DNA of 64,000 nt from Azophilus sp965220425 (GTDB lineage: Bacteria; Pseudomonadota; Gammaproteobacteria; Pseudomonadales; Azotimanducaceae), in NCBI GenBank assembly GCA_965220425.1, contig OZ244830.1:1302001-1366000 (forward strand), written 5' to 3'. This document shows positions 17,227-27,806 of this stretch, piece by piece. The first letter of the stretch is position 1. Each line of letters starts with the position of its first letter. Below the pieces are notes generated by a model. The model searched no databases. It was not told the origin of the DNA and saw only the letters and a list, made by a program, of their open reading frames with translations. A program made the position numbers and the translations under genes.

Positions 17227-17400
17227 AAATTCTGTTATCAAACAGTCGTTGACCCGGCGCCGTGCGGGCTTACGGCGCTCTCTTGCCGGCGCGCCAGGCG
17301 GACTTGCCGTCCTTATGCGCTGGGCGCAAGCCTTGAAGGCGCCGGCAAGAGAGCCCCGCAAGCCCACTCTCATCCCTGGAACGAAATTGGTTCCTTCGGC
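17221..17400. repeat. Large imperfect inverted repeat, copy 1 (empty site)
   Basis: Arms at 17266-17292 and 17339-17365 pair over 27 positions with three mismatches and enclose about 46 bp. Flanking sequence (AAATTCTGTTATCA on the left, ATCCCTGGAACG on the right) is shared with copy 2 at 28751-29186. This copy is uninterrupted at the point where copy 2 carries a 242-bp element (CCTTGAAGGCG). It overlaps the uncertain 5' region of the permease. Confidence 0.82.
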
Positions 17401-17443
17401 GCCCGCGTCAGGAAGTTGGTGAGCGATGCAGGCTGGAACTGAT

Positions 17444-18238
17444 CTACCAGGAGTTGCGCAATTCCCTGAGTTTCAGGAATACGGCCTCATGCGAGGGTTC
17501 GTCGTCCATGTCGGGAAACGCTTCCTTCAGTTTCCCGATCACCGATGGGCTGGTCAGGCGGAAGAAAGTGTTGATGTCCCGCTCCAGGGCGATGGTCGTG
17601 ACCAGCGGATTGGCCGGGTCGTGGGTCCCATCCAGTTCCTCGAGCAGGCTGGCCGCCGCCTCGTTGTCCGGTTCCCGGTCGAGGGTGAAGGCGAGGTTGT
17701 TGGTAATGTAGTCGTGGCCCGGATAGACGAGGGTATCTTCAGACAACGCGTCGAGCTGGGCGGCGAACGTCTTGTAGAGTTCCTCCGGGTAACCGCCGTG
17801 GTGGCAGTTGCCGGCGCCGGCGTTGAAGAGCGTGTCGCCGGAGAACAGAGCAGGCGTATCCGTCATCGAAAGCAGACAGATGTGGCTCATGGTATGCCCC
17901 GGCGTATCGAGCGCGAGCAGTTCCACGCTCTTCCCGACAGCAACCACATCGCCGGCGCTCAACCCCACATCGATCCCTTCGATGCGCGCGCCGGCGTTCG
18001 CGTGGGCGAGCAGCTTGGCGGAAGTGGCCGCGATCATCGCGTCGTTGCCGCCGGTATGATCCGGGTGCTCATGGGTATTGAGTACCTGGGTGATCTCCCA
18101 GCCCTTGGCTTTGGCGCGCGTCAGGCACTTCTCATGATCGAGGGGGTCGATCGCCAGCGCCTCGCCGGTCTCGCCGCAGGCAATGAGATAGTTGAAGTTT
18201 CGATAGGCATTGCCTGTCCAGATCTGCTCGACGATCAC
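17444..18238 (-). CDS. gloB: Glyoxalase II-type hydrolase (hydroxyacylglutathione hydrolase-like)
   Basis: 264 residues from a GTG at 18238 with GGAG eight bases upstream. Metallo-beta-lactamase fold with the glyoxalase II ligand set: THEHPDHTGGN, DTPGHTMSHICLLS, and SGDTLFNAGAGNCHHGGYPE; the C-terminal YPGHDYITNNLAF and an R..E..xNTFFR segment match the glutathione-binding end. It hydrolyses S-lactoylglutathione to lactate and glutathione. Gene symbol is a family-level assignment. Downstream (minus) is the inverted repeat copy 1 and the permease. Confidence 0.85.
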   Translation of the reverse strand: MIVEQIWTGNAYRNFNYLIACGETGEALAIDPLDHEKCLTRAKAKGWEITQVLNTHEHPDHTGGNDAMIAATSAKLLAHANAGARIEGIDVGLSAGDVVAVGKSVELLALDTPGHTMSHICLLSMTDTPALFSGDTLFNAGAGNCHHGGYPEELYKTFAAQLDALSEDTLVYPGHDYITNNLAFTLDREPDNEAAASLLEELDGTHDPANPLVTTIALERDINTFFRLTSPSVIGKLKEAFPDMDDEPSHEAVFLKLRELRNSW

Positions 18239-18359
18239 GTTGCGCTCCTTATCCGTTGGTCCGGGCCTCATATCCTACTCTAATCCTTGAGCGGCCTTGA
18301 CGTGAACAGGAGAGTCAGGTTTTTCGTTCAGCGTCCCTCGAGTTGCGGAGCGATGCGGG

Positions 18360-18605
18360 CTAGCCCGCATATCTCACCAAGGGCCGCGATGATCGCGCAG
18401 GATTTTGCCCGCGTGCGCGTGCTCGCGAGCTTAAAGCATAGCCCCGCCTATGGTGGAGCGAGCATGTGCGCGCACGCGGGCAAAAGACCAGCGAGGGCGC
18501 GGCCAGCGCAGTCTGTGCCGGGCGGAACCTCCAAAAAGCGAAGGTACCTGATTGAAACGCAATGACATTCAGTGACTCAACAAGCGGCTTGGTGAGATAT
18601 GCGGG

Positions 18606-18609
<4 letters not shown>
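18360..18609 (+). mobile_element. Copy B of the 242-bp TIR element with perfect CTAG duplication
   Basis: Core 18364-18605, exactly 242 bp. Termini CCCGCATATCTCACCAAG and CTTGGTGAGATATGCGGG are perfect inverted repeats. Flanks are CTAG on both sides. Internal hairpin arms at 18403-18419 and 18469-18485 pair perfectly over 17 bp. The right CTAG supplies the TAG stop codon of rhlB (minus strand). No coding capacity. Confidence 0.92.
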
Positions 18610-19786
<1,177 letters not shown>

Positions 19787-19790
<4 letters not shown>

Positions 19791-21064
19791 GCGTCGCCAC
19801 GGAGTTGTTGCAGGCAGGCGAACTTCACGCACTGGGTGAGTATCTGCATCGCCGTTACCAAGTCGTCGCCGACGGTGAACGTGGGCGCGATACGGATGTT
19901 CGCATCGTCCGGGTCGTGGCCGTACGGGAATGTGGCGCCCGCGGGCGTCAGCTTCAGGCCCGTTTCCCCGGCCAGCGCAACCACCCGCGCCGCGGTGCCG
20001 GGCAGCACATCCAGGGAGACGAAATAACCGCCTTTCGGGCTCGTCCAGGTGGCGATGCCGAGGCCGCCCAGTTCCCGCTCCAGAATCCGGTCCACCAGCT
20101 CGAACTTGGGTTTCAACAGCTCGGCATGGCGGGCCATGTGCTCTTCGATGCGGTCCGCGAGCAGGCGTACGTGCCTGAGTTGCGAGACCTTGTCGGGACC
20201 GATGAGCATCGCTTCCATCGTCTTCCGCAGGGCGTTCAGCAGCTCATCGGAGCCGGCGCAGAAGCCGATCCCGCCGCTGGCGTAGGTGATCTTGGAGGTG
20301 GACGCGAACAGGGCGACGTGGTCCTCGGCGCCCGCTTCCAGCGCCAGTTTGTAAAGGTTCGCCAGCGGTGCGCGGGGGAACTCGAAGTCGTGCACCGCAT
20401 AGGCGTTGTCCCAGAAGACGACGAAGTCGTCGGCCGCCGCCCGCCGGGGGAGATCGGCCAGCGCCTGCACCGTATCGTCGGCATAGATGCAACCGGTGGG
20501 GTTCGAATATTTCGGGACGCACCAGATGCCCTTGACGGACGGGTCGTTTTCGGTGAGCGCGTGGACAACCTCGAGGTCCGGCCCCGAGTCGAGCATCGGT
20601 ACGGCGAGCATTTCGATGCCCAGTGTTTCGCAGATCGTGAAGTGCCGGTCGTAACCGGGCGCCGGCGCCAGCATTCTGGGCTGTCCGGTGCGGGACCAGC
20701 GCCGTTGGTCGCCCCACAGCCCGCGCTTGAGGGCCGTCTCCGCAATCTGGAACATCAGGAACAGGCTGGAATTGCCGGCGGCGAATACCCGGTCCGGCTC
20801 CAGGTCGAGCAGGTCTGCGCCGAGCGCCCGGGCTTCGGGAAGCCCGCGCAGGACGCCATAGTTGCGGGCATCGGTGCCGTCGGCGGCGAGGTAGCTGTCG
20901 AGCGGTTCATCGAGCGCGGCGCTCAGTGCGAGCTGGTCCGGGCCCGGTTTGCCGCGGGTCAGGTCGAGGGACAGCCGGTTGGCGCGTTGCAGTTGCAGGT
21001 CGCGCTCGAGCATCGCCTGCAGTTCCGCCAGTTCTTGCGGCGAACGATCTGCCAGTGAGGTCAT
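19787..21064 (-). CDS. Class I aminotransferase of the MocR/AspT type
   Basis: 425 residues. PLP-dependent aminotransferase of the family that includes Corynebacterium AspT (aspartate aminotransferase, PF12897). N-terminal LTRGKPGPDQLALSA is typical; cofactor residues appear in WCVPKYSNPTGCIY, FVVFWDNAYAVHDF and the lysine loop FASTSKITYASGGIGF. Probably aspartate:2-oxoglutarate transamination in the cytoplasm. It is coupled downstream to rhlB (ATGA) and preceded 4 bp by argC, forming an argC-aspT-rhlB transcript. Confidence 0.87.
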
Positions 21065-21068
21065 GCTG

Positions 21069-22016
21069 TTATTCCAGACCCGCCGCTTCGTCGCAGCCGA
21101 GCATCAGGTTGAGGTTCTGCACGGCGGCGCCCGCGGCGCCCTTGCCGAGATTGTCGTAGCGGGCGGTGAGCAGCATCCGGCGCTCGTTGCCGAACACCGC
21201 GATTTCCAGACGGTTGGTGCCGTTGCAGGCAGTCGGGCTCAGGAAACCGCCGTCGAGGGACCCGCCGGCGGGAAAGGGCAGCACATCGACGAATCGGGCG
21301 CCGGCGTAGGTCTGCGCCAGGATTCGCCGAACGTCCACGGGGGTGGCGCCGGCGGGGACATGCTCGGCGAATAACGGCACCTGGGTCACCATCCCCTTGT
21401 AGAAATTGCCGACGATCGGCGCAAAAAGCGGCACTTTGGCGGTTCCCGCGTAGTGCTGCATCTCCGGTACGTGCTTGTGCGCCAACTCGAGGGCATAGGG
21501 ACGTGCTCCCCAGGCTTCCTGCCGCTCGGCATCCGCGCTTCGGTACGCTTCGATCATCTTCCTGCCGCCGCCGGAATAACCGGACAGCGCGTGCACCGAC
21601 AGGGGCGTTGCCGGGTCCAGTACGCCGGCATCGATCAATGGGCGCACGGCGAGGACGAATCCCTGCGGATAGCAGCCGGGATTGCTCACCAGCCGGGCGC
21701 CGGCGATGGCGTTCGGCTGTTCCGGGGAAAGCTCGGGCAAACCGTAGACCCAGCCGGGGTCGGTGCGGTGGGCGGTGCTGGCATCGATCAGGCGGCAGCC
21801 GCGGCCGGCGAGCTGCACCGCTTCGCGGGCCGCATCGTCCGGCAGGCAAAGGATGGAAACATCGGCACTCCGCAGCAGGCAGCGCCGCGCCGCTTCACGC
21901 TTGCGGCCGGCCTCGGCGATGGCAAGCAGTTCGATATCGCCGCGCCCGCGCAAACGGTCAGCGATTTCGAGCCCCGTCGTTCCCGCCTGTCCGTCGATGT
22001 ATACCTTGACCGTCAA
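21069..22016 (-). CDS. argC: N-acetyl-gamma-glutamyl-phosphate reductase, type 2
   Basis: 315 residues, the short type-2 form. NAD(P)H-dependent reduction of N-acetylglutamyl-phosphate in arginine synthesis. Rossmann start VYIDGQAGTTGLEIADRL, active-site cysteine in SNPGCYPQGFVLAVRPL, and the conserved GYSGGGRKMIEAY and HKHVPEMQ segments. First gene of the aspT-rhlB transcript. The upstream gap contains a short repeat and a toxin-like relic. Confidence 0.93.
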   Translation of the reverse strand: MTVKVYIDGQAGTTGLEIADRLRGRGDIELLAIAEAGRKREAARRCLLRSADVSILCLPDDAAREAVQLAGRGCRLIDASTAHRTDPGWVYGLPELSPEQPNAIAGARLVSNPGCYPQGFVLAVRPLIDAGVLDPATPLSVHALSGYSGGGRKMIEAYRSADAERQEAWGARPYALELAHKHVPEMQHYAGTAKVPLFAPIVGNFYKGMVTQVPLFAEHVPAGATPVDVRRILAQTYAGARFVDVLPFPAGGSLDGGFLSPTACNGTNRLEIAVFGNERRMLLTARYDNLGKGAAGAAVQNLNLMLGCDEAAGLE

Positions 22017-22069
22017 TGTCCGATGCCGTGCCTGGATGGGCGCGGCATTCTACCAGCCCTGTCAGGGTG

Positions 22070-22180
22070 TAAGCAGGTGGGGGCAAGCCGGTGGGTGTCC
22101 CCTTTACATACGCTTTCACGATATTGCCGGGATGGGGCCTGTGCAAGTGGATCGTCTGCGCGCCGGGGTTGAAACTTTCG
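22070..22180 (-). pseudogene. Possible HicA-like C-terminal relic ended by a short repeat
   Basis: On the minus strand a frame reads ALIESFNPGAQTIHLHRPHP followed by GNIVKAYVKGTPTG. The HRPHPGN..K.Y pattern resembles the last strand and helix start of HicA-type mRNA interferase toxins. The similarity is cut where the GGGACACCCACC repeat (22089-22102 on plus) begins. No start, no HicB partner and no complete domain are present. Weak, from pattern memory. Confidence 0.3.
22086..22103. repeat. GGTGGGTGTCCCC short repeat upstream of argC
   Basis: One copy, CCGGTGGGTGTCCCCTTTAC, about 80 bp before the argC start. It belongs to the family seen in the GGDEF/EAL gene and near 8.3 and 63.5 kb. Confidence 0.7.
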
Positions 22181-22222
22181 ATCAATGCACGCGTATCCGT
22201 TGGGGTTTCCTTCCGAGGCCCC

Positions 22223-23428
22223 TCAGGCGTGGACGGGCTGTAGGCCGAAGGTTCGGTCTGCATGCCGTTCGCGGTGTTGCAAGAGGGCAAGGTGATCGCC
22301 TCTGCCGTACAGATCGGCGAGCATTGGGGCAAGCGGCCGGTCGGGGTGATAACGCCGGGCCAGATGGACGAAACGCAGGGTACGGAAGGCATCGAACCAC
22401 TGATGCATGGCTTTTCGCAGCGTATGTGGGTGCCTGTGTCGCGCTTGTGCGCTCTCGAGTTGGCGGAAGAATCCAAGTTCTTCGAGCAGATGGCGCGTGC
22501 GGGGCTGAATGGAATTGCCATGGTCGATATGCCCGATCGCTTCCCGCAACAGGTCGAAGGACTCGCAGGCGTAGCTGGCGAACGAGGCGACATCGCGCAT
22601 CGCCCGCAGTGCTGGACCCGTTCCGAACGGAACGCGGTTCGAGAGCCGGGAGCGGATGACGATTTCCGGCCGGGCAGGGGCGAAAACCGGCGCGGTCTTG
22701 GCGGCCTTGTTCAGGAGATAGAAGTCTTCACCGGCGTTGCGCCTGGGGACGCCCCGTACCTTGGCATACACCTCCGCGTGGATGGCGATGGTGCTGCCGA
22801 TGGTGTGGAATGCGTACGGCGAGCCGGCGAAACGCAGCCGGTCGACGTAGTAGCGCAGGTGGAGTTCGTAGCGCTCGGCTCGAGGTGCGAGCCGGCCGGC
22901 CGCCTCGTGGCGATAGGGCAACACCAGGCTGCCGGGCCGCGCGGGAGGGTGCTGAAGGTAGTCCGGCGGCAGGCGCACATCGGCATCGGTGAAATAGAGC
23001 CAGGGTGAGCGAATCGCGCCCCGGGCGAACAGCGCGCAGGCGACATCGGCGCCGATCTTGCGTGCCAGCCCCACGCCCTGGCGCCGGGGTATCTGCCGGC
23101 CCCGGCTGGCGCGGTCGATGGCGAGTACATCGATGCCCCTGTCGGTGCGGGTCCATTGGAAAATCCCGGCGGATTCGCCGGCCAGACGTCGCCACAGTGC
23201 ACGGGTGCGCGCCAGGGGTTCGGGCGGCGCGTTGTCCGGAGCGTTGACCACAACGATGACGAGCGGGGAGCCTTCGAGGCGGCCGAGCGCAGCGTCGAGG
23301 CAGTCCGGATGCTCGTCGTAGCAGGGAACGACAACTGCGTTGTCGTACCGGCGGCGGGAAACCGGCACGCTTCCGGCTTCCGTTTCGCCGTAGCGTGACA
23401 GATAGCTGGAGACCCGCTCAGTGCACAC
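22223..23428 (-). CDS. Family 2-type glycosyltransferase
   Basis: 401 residues from a GTG at 23428 that overlaps the 3' end of miaE by 11 bp. GT-A fold: nucleotide-binding start NAVVVPCYDEHPDCLDAALG, a metal-binding region SPWLYFTDADVRLPPDYL (DAD motif), and a further catalytic segment RRNAGEDFYLLNKAAK with the ED pair. The C-terminal 120 residues are helical with many His/Arg. No membrane helices. Sugar donor and acceptor unknown. Probably co-transcribed with miaE. Confidence 0.75.
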   Translation of the reverse strand: MCTERVSSYLSRYGETEAGSVPVSRRRYDNAVVVPCYDEHPDCLDAALGRLEGSPLVIVVVNAPDNAPPEPLARTRALWRRLAGESAGIFQWTRTDRGIDVLAIDRASRGRQIPRRQGVGLARKIGADVACALFARGAIRSPWLYFTDADVRLPPDYLQHPPARPGSLVLPYRHEAAGRLAPRAERYELHLRYYVDRLRFAGSPYAFHTIGSTIAIHAEVYAKVRGVPRRNAGEDFYLLNKAAKTAPVFAPARPEIVIRSRLSNRVPFGTGPALRAMRDVASFASYACESFDLLREAIGHIDHGNSIQPRTRHLLEELGFFRQLESAQARHRHPHTLRKAMHQWFDAFRTLRFVHLARRYHPDRPLAPMLADLYGRGDHLALLQHRERHADRTFGLQPVHA

Positions 23429-23984
23429 GCGGTTCCAGGGGCAGCGCGGCGACGATGTCGGATTCAGCGCTGACGAGCGCCTTTGTTCGGGATTCAACGG
23501 CGTCCCTGTCGAAGTATTCCCGGGCGAGATCCAGGAACACCGACCAGTGACGGGCCTCGGCCTGAGTCAGGGCGGCGAAGAACCTTTTCTCCGCGCCCTC
23601 CGGCAGCGCCTCGGCGACCAGGCCGAAGCGTTCGTGGCCGCGGCGTTCGACGATCGAGGCGACCAGCAGGCGGTCGAGCAGGTACAGGTCGGACCCTCGC
23701 CTGACGAGTGCGTTGAGTTCCCGAACGTAGCGGTCCCGTGTGTCCGGAGCGATCGTCAGGCCGCGTTTGACAAGCAGCCTGACCACCTCCCGGTAGTGGG
23801 ACAGTTCCTCGACGGCGAGATCGACCATGGCATTCACGAGTGACGGCTTGTCGGGATAGTGGGCGGCGAGGGAGAGCGCCATCCCGGATGCCTTCTTTTC
23901 ACACGAGGCATGGTCCTGGAGGAAGCGGTCGAAGTCGCCGAGTACAACGGCGGTCCAGGCCGGATCGGTTGGGGTGAGTTTCAT
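23418..23984 (-). CDS. miaE: tRNA-(ms2io6A37)-hydroxylase
   Basis: 188 residues from ATG 23984 (MKLTPTDPAW). Ferritin-like four-helix diiron monooxygenase that hydroxylates ms2i6A at position 37 of tRNAs. Iron ligands are seen as Glu in FDRFLQDHASCEKKASG, EELSHYREV, and the ERRGHERF and EARHWSVFLDLA helices. Length fits the family. It diverges from the ABC exporter gene, with starts about 65 bp apart. Confidence 0.9.
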   Translation of the reverse strand: MKLTPTDPAWTAVVLGDFDRFLQDHASCEKKASGMALSLAAHYPDKPSLVNAMVDLAVEELSHYREVVRLLVKRGLTIAPDTRDRYVRELNALVRRGSDLYLLDRLLVASIVERRGHERFGLVAEALPEGAEKRFFAALTQAEARHWSVFLDLAREYFDRDAVESRTKALVSAESDIVAALPLEPRVH

Positions 23985-24049
23985 CGCCGATTGCCAGGTG
24001 CGGTGCGGCAGATTAGCAGGTTTCCCTACTATTGCAGGATAATGGCCCG

Positions 24050-25843
24050 ATGGACAACGGCTACAACCGCGAGGCATCCAGGCATCTCGTCAATCTGCGC
24101 CCGGCGTTCGGTTTCCTGCGCCCGTACGTCAAGCAGGTGGTCATCGCGAGCATTGCCCTGGTAGTCACGGCGGGAATCACCCTCTCCATCGGCCAGGGAC
24201 TGCGGCTGGTCATCGATCAGGGGTTGCGGGGCGGCTCCGATGAATTGCTGGAGCAGAGCATCCTGGTGTTCTCGGTGCTGGTGCTCGGGCTCACCATCGG
24301 CACCTTCGTGCGCTTCTATTTCGTCTCCTGGATCGGCGAGCGGGTGAGTGCCGACATAAGACTCGCGGTGTTCCGACGCCTGATCCGCCTGCATCCGGCG
24401 TTTTTCGAGAAGAATCTGCCGACCGAGATTCAATCTCGCATCACCACCGATACGACCCTGCTGCAGACGGTGATCGGCTCCTCGGTCTCCATCGCCCTGC
24501 GCAATACGCTGATGTTCTTCGGCGGCGTGCTGCTGCTGGTGGTCACCGATCCCAAACTCTCCCTGGTCGTGTTCTTCAGCGTGCCCTTCGTGGTTGCGCC
24601 CATCGTGCTGTTCGGCCGCCGCGTCCGGCGCCTGTCGCGCAGCAGCCAGGACACCATCGCCGATGTCGGCGCCTATGCCGGCGAGTCGCTGCGCCACGTC
24701 AAGGTCGTGCAGTCGTTCAACCACGAACCCCGGGACGAAGCCGAGTTCGATGCCCGGGTGCACACGGCGCTGAAGGTGGGCGTCCGGCGCATCCGCCAGC
24801 GGGCGGTACTGATCGCCCTGGTGATGCTGCTGGTGATGACGGCAATCGCGGTCATGCTCTGGGTGGGCGGACAGGATGTAGTGGCCGGCCGCACCAGCGC
24901 CGGGGATCTCGCGGCGTTCCTGTTCTATTCGATTATCGTTGCCGGGTCCGTGGGCGCCATCAGCGAGGTCTATGTCGACCTGCAACGGGCGGCCGGCGCC
25001 ACGGAGCGGCTCGTGGAATTGCTCGATGCGCCGAACGACCTGCCGGAGCCGGCCCGGCCGGAGACGCTGCCGCGGCGCAAGCACCTCGGGCTGAAGGCCC
25101 GCAACCTGCGATTCGCCTATCCGATGCGCCCGGATGTGGAGGTGCTGCGCGGCCTCGATTTCGACATCGCCCCCGGTGAGATGGTGGCGCTGGTGGGTCC
25201 GTCCGGCGCCGGCAAGACCACGCTCTTCGACCTGCTGCAACGCTTCTACGACCCGGCCGGCGGCGAGATCCGCCTGGAGGGACATCCCCTCCCGGCGTTG
25301 CGCCTCAAGGATGTGCGCGATGCCGTCGGCCTGGTGCCCCAGGACCCGGTGCTGTTTGCGGGCACGCTCAGGTCGAACGTGCTCTACGGCAACCCGAACG
25401 CTACCGAGGCCGAACTGGACGACGCGCTACGCCTCGCCCATGCCGCGGAATTTATCGCCACCCTGCCGCACGGCCTGGATTCGGTGATCGGCGAAGACGG
25501 CGTGGGTCTCTCGGGCGGTGAGAAGCAGCGCCTGGCGATTGCCCGGGCCCTCCTGACCCGGCCGGCGATTCTGCTCCTCGACGAAGCGACGAGCGCCCTC
25601 GATGCGGAGAGCGAGAACTTCATCCGCATGAGCATCGAGGAACTGAAGGGCCGGTGCAGCATCCTGGTGATCGCCCACCGGCTTTCCACGGTGCGGCGCG
25701 CCGACCGGATTCTCGTGCTCGAAGCCGGGGAGTTGAAAGCGGACGGTCCCCACGATGCGCTGGTATGCAGCAACGAACTCTATGCGCGCTTCGCGCGCCT
25801 GCAGTTCGACGGCGTTGCCGAAGCCCGCTCCGGCGCCGGCTGA
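24050..25843 (+). CDS. ABC exporter with fused membrane and ATPase domains (MsbA-like)
   Basis: 597 residues from ATG 24050. N-terminal six-helix exporter domain (about residues 20-310), then the nucleotide-binding domain: Walker A GPSGAGKTTLFDLLQ, Q-loop LVPQDPVLFAG, signature LSGGEKQRLAIARALL, Walker B ILLLDEATSALDAE, H-loop VIAHRLSTV. Acts as a homodimer in the inner membrane. Related to lipid A exporters and multidrug exporters; the substrate is not determinable. It is followed by prpE after 73 bp. Confidence 0.9.
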   Translation: MDNGYNREASRHLVNLRPAFGFLRPYVKQVVIASIALVVTAGITLSIGQGLRLVIDQGLRGGSDELLEQSILVFSVLVLGLTIGTFVRFYFVSWIGERVSADIRLAVFRRLIRLHPAFFEKNLPTEIQSRITTDTTLLQTVIGSSVSIALRNTLMFFGGVLLLVVTDPKLSLVVFFSVPFVVAPIVLFGRRVRRLSRSSQDTIADVGAYAGESLRHVKVVQSFNHEPRDEAEFDARVHTALKVGVRRIRQRAVLIALVMLLVMTAIAVMLWVGGQDVVAGRTSAGDLAAFLFYSIIVAGSVGAISEVYVDLQRAAGATERLVELLDAPNDLPEPARPETLPRRKHLGLKARNLRFAYPMRPDVEVLRGLDFDIAPGEMVALVGPSGAGKTTLFDLLQRFYDPAGGEIRLEGHPLPALRLKDVRDAVGLVPQDPVLFAGTLRSNVLYGNPNATEAELDDALRLAHAAEFIATLPHGLDSVIGEDGVGLSGGEKQRLAIARALLTRPAILLLDEATSALDAESENFIRMSIEELKGRCSILVIAHRLSTVRRADRILVLEAGELKADGPHDALVCSNELYARFARLQFDGVAEARSGAG

Positions 25844-25916
25844 CGGCGGGCGAAATCAAGATGAGGCGCACCGGGCACGAGCGGCCGGGCAGGTATGCGA
25901 CAGGGGGGCCGATGCG

Positions 25917-27797
25917 ATGAGTTACGCCACCGAATACCAGCGCTCGCTGGCCGACCCGGAGGGGTTCTGGCGCGACCGCGCGGCGGAATTGCCGTGGCTC
26001 CGGTTTCCGCCGACCGTGCTCGACCGGGACCGAAAGGGCGCCTGGCGCTGGTATCACGGCGGCATGACCAACTCCTGCTGGCTCGCCCTCGACCGGCACG
26101 TGGACGAGGGACGCGGCGATGCAACGGCTCTCATCTACGACTCGCCGGTCACCGGACAGATCGTCCGCTTCACCTTCGCCGAACTCCGACAACGCGCGGC
26201 TTGCGTTGCCGGCGGCCTTGCCGCCCTGGGCGTGGTCATGGGCGACCGCGTCGTGATCTACATGCCCATGGTGCCGGAAGCGGTCATCGCCATGCTGGCC
26301 TGCGCGCGCATCGGCGCGGTGCACTCGGTGGTATTCGGCGGATTCGCGGCGCCGGAGCTCGCAAGCCGCATCGACGATGCGCGCCCCAAGGCGGTACTGA
26401 GCGCATCCTGCGGCATCGAATTCACGAAGGTCATCGAATACAAGCCACTGCTCGACGAGGCCCTGCGCATCGCCGAACACGCCGTCGATCACTGCGTCAT
26501 CCTGCAGCGCCCTCAAGTCCAGGCGCCGCTTGTACCGGGCCGGGACCTCGATTGGGCCGAGTGGGAAGCATCCGGCGAACCCACGGACTACGTTCCCCTG
26601 AATGCCACGGACCCGCTCTACATCCTGTACACCTCGGGCACTACCGGCCACCCGAAAGGGGTATTGCGCGACAACGGCGGGCACGCCGTCGCCCTTCACT
26701 GGAGCATGCAGGCCATCTACGGGGTGGACAGGGGCGACGTATTCTGGGCCGCCTCCGATGTCGGCTGGGTGGTCGGCCATTCCTACATCGTCTACGGCCC
26801 TCTCATCAAGGGCTGCACGTCGATTCTGTTCGAAGGCAAGCCGGTCAGAACGCCGGATGCCGGGGTCTACTGGCGTGTGATCCAAAATCACGGCGTCGCG
26901 AGCTTCTTCGTCGCGCCCACCGCCTTCCGGGCGATCAGGAAGGAAGATCCGGATTGCCGCCTCAAGGACAGCTACGACATCTCCTCGCTGCGCTACCAGT
27001 TCGTAGCCGGGGAGCGCCTCGATCCGCCCACCTATCACTGGCTGTGCGAGCACCTGAGGATTCCCGTCATCGACCACTGGTGGCAGACGGAAACGGGCTG
27101 GCCCATCTGCGCGAACCTGGCGGGGCTGGAGTTGATGGAGACCCGGGCGGGCTCGGTGACGATGCCCGTGCCCGGCTATGACCTGCGCATCCTGGACGGG
27201 AACGGCAGAGACCTGCCCGCCGGCGAGGAAGGCGCCGTCGCGGTCAGGGAGCCCCTGCCGCCCGGCAACTTTCCCACCCTGTGGGGCGACCACGACCGCT
27301 TCATGGACGCGTACTGGTCACAGTACCCGGGTTATTACCTGACCGGCGACGGCGGCTACCGCGACGAGGACGGTTACGTCTACGTCATGGGCCGCATCGA
27401 CGATGTCATCAATGTCGCAGGGCACCGCATGTCCACCGGTGAACTGGAGGAAGTGGTGGCGAGCCACCCCGCGGTCGCGGAATGCGCGGTGGTGGGCATC
27501 GCCGATGCCGACAGGGGACAGGTCCCCCTCGGCCTCGTCGTCCTCAAGGACGGCGTCAACGTCACGGCCGGGGCGCTCAGGGCCGAACTGGTGGAGATGG
27601 TGCGCCGTAACCTGGGCCCTTTTGCGAATTTCAAGCGGGCGCTCATCGTCAAACGCCTGCCGAAGACCCGGTCTGGGAAAATCCTGCGCCAGGTGTTGCG
27701 CAAGATGATCGACGGCGAACCCTATGTCACGCCGTCGACCATCGAGGATCCGGCCGTCATCGGCGAGGTTGAAGAGACTCTTGAGGGACGGCTTTGA
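25917..27797 (+). CDS. prpE: Propionyl-CoA synthetase
   Basis: 626 residues from ATG 25917 (SD-like GGGGGG ahead). Acyl-adenylate-forming enzyme of the PrpE branch: N-terminal ACAS domain MSYATEYQRSLADPEGFW, P-loop LYILYTSGTTGHPKGVLRDN, WAASDVGWVVGHSYIVYGPL, WWQTETGWPI, and the C-terminal acylated lysine in TRSGKILRQVLRK. It makes propionyl-CoA from propionate and ATP. The rest of a methylcitrate operon is absent, but the carboxylase at 4152/6608 could route propionyl-CoA to methylmalonyl-CoA. Convergent with arsC, 9 bp apart. Confidence 0.92.
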   Translation: MSYATEYQRSLADPEGFWRDRAAELPWLRFPPTVLDRDRKGAWRWYHGGMTNSCWLALDRHVDEGRGDATALIYDSPVTGQIVRFTFAELRQRAACVAGGLAALGVVMGDRVVIYMPMVPEAVIAMLACARIGAVHSVVFGGFAAPELASRIDDARPKAVLSASCGIEFTKVIEYKPLLDEALRIAEHAVDHCVILQRPQVQAPLVPGRDLDWAEWEASGEPTDYVPLNATDPLYILYTSGTTGHPKGVLRDNGGHAVALHWSMQAIYGVDRGDVFWAASDVGWVVGHSYIVYGPLIKGCTSILFEGKPVRTPDAGVYWRVIQNHGVASFFVAPTAFRAIRKEDPDCRLKDSYDISSLRYQFVAGERLDPPTYHWLCEHLRIPVIDHWWQTETGWPICANLAGLELMETRAGSVTMPVPGYDLRILDGNGRDLPAGEEGAVAVREPLPPGNFPTLWGDHDRFMDAYWSQYPGYYLTGDGGYRDEDGYVYVMGRIDDVINVAGHRMSTGELEEVVASHPAVAECAVVGIADADRGQVPLGLVVLKDGVNVTAGALRAELVEMVRRNLGPFANFKRALIVKRLPKTRSGKILRQVLRKMIDGEPYVTPSTIEDPAVIGEVEETLEGRL

Positions 27798-27806
27798 GCG
27801 CCCCCG

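Noticed and set aside
25620..27293. 557-residue open frame on the minus strand opposite prpE
   Set aside because: Antisense shadow; the plus-strand prpE motifs are complete.
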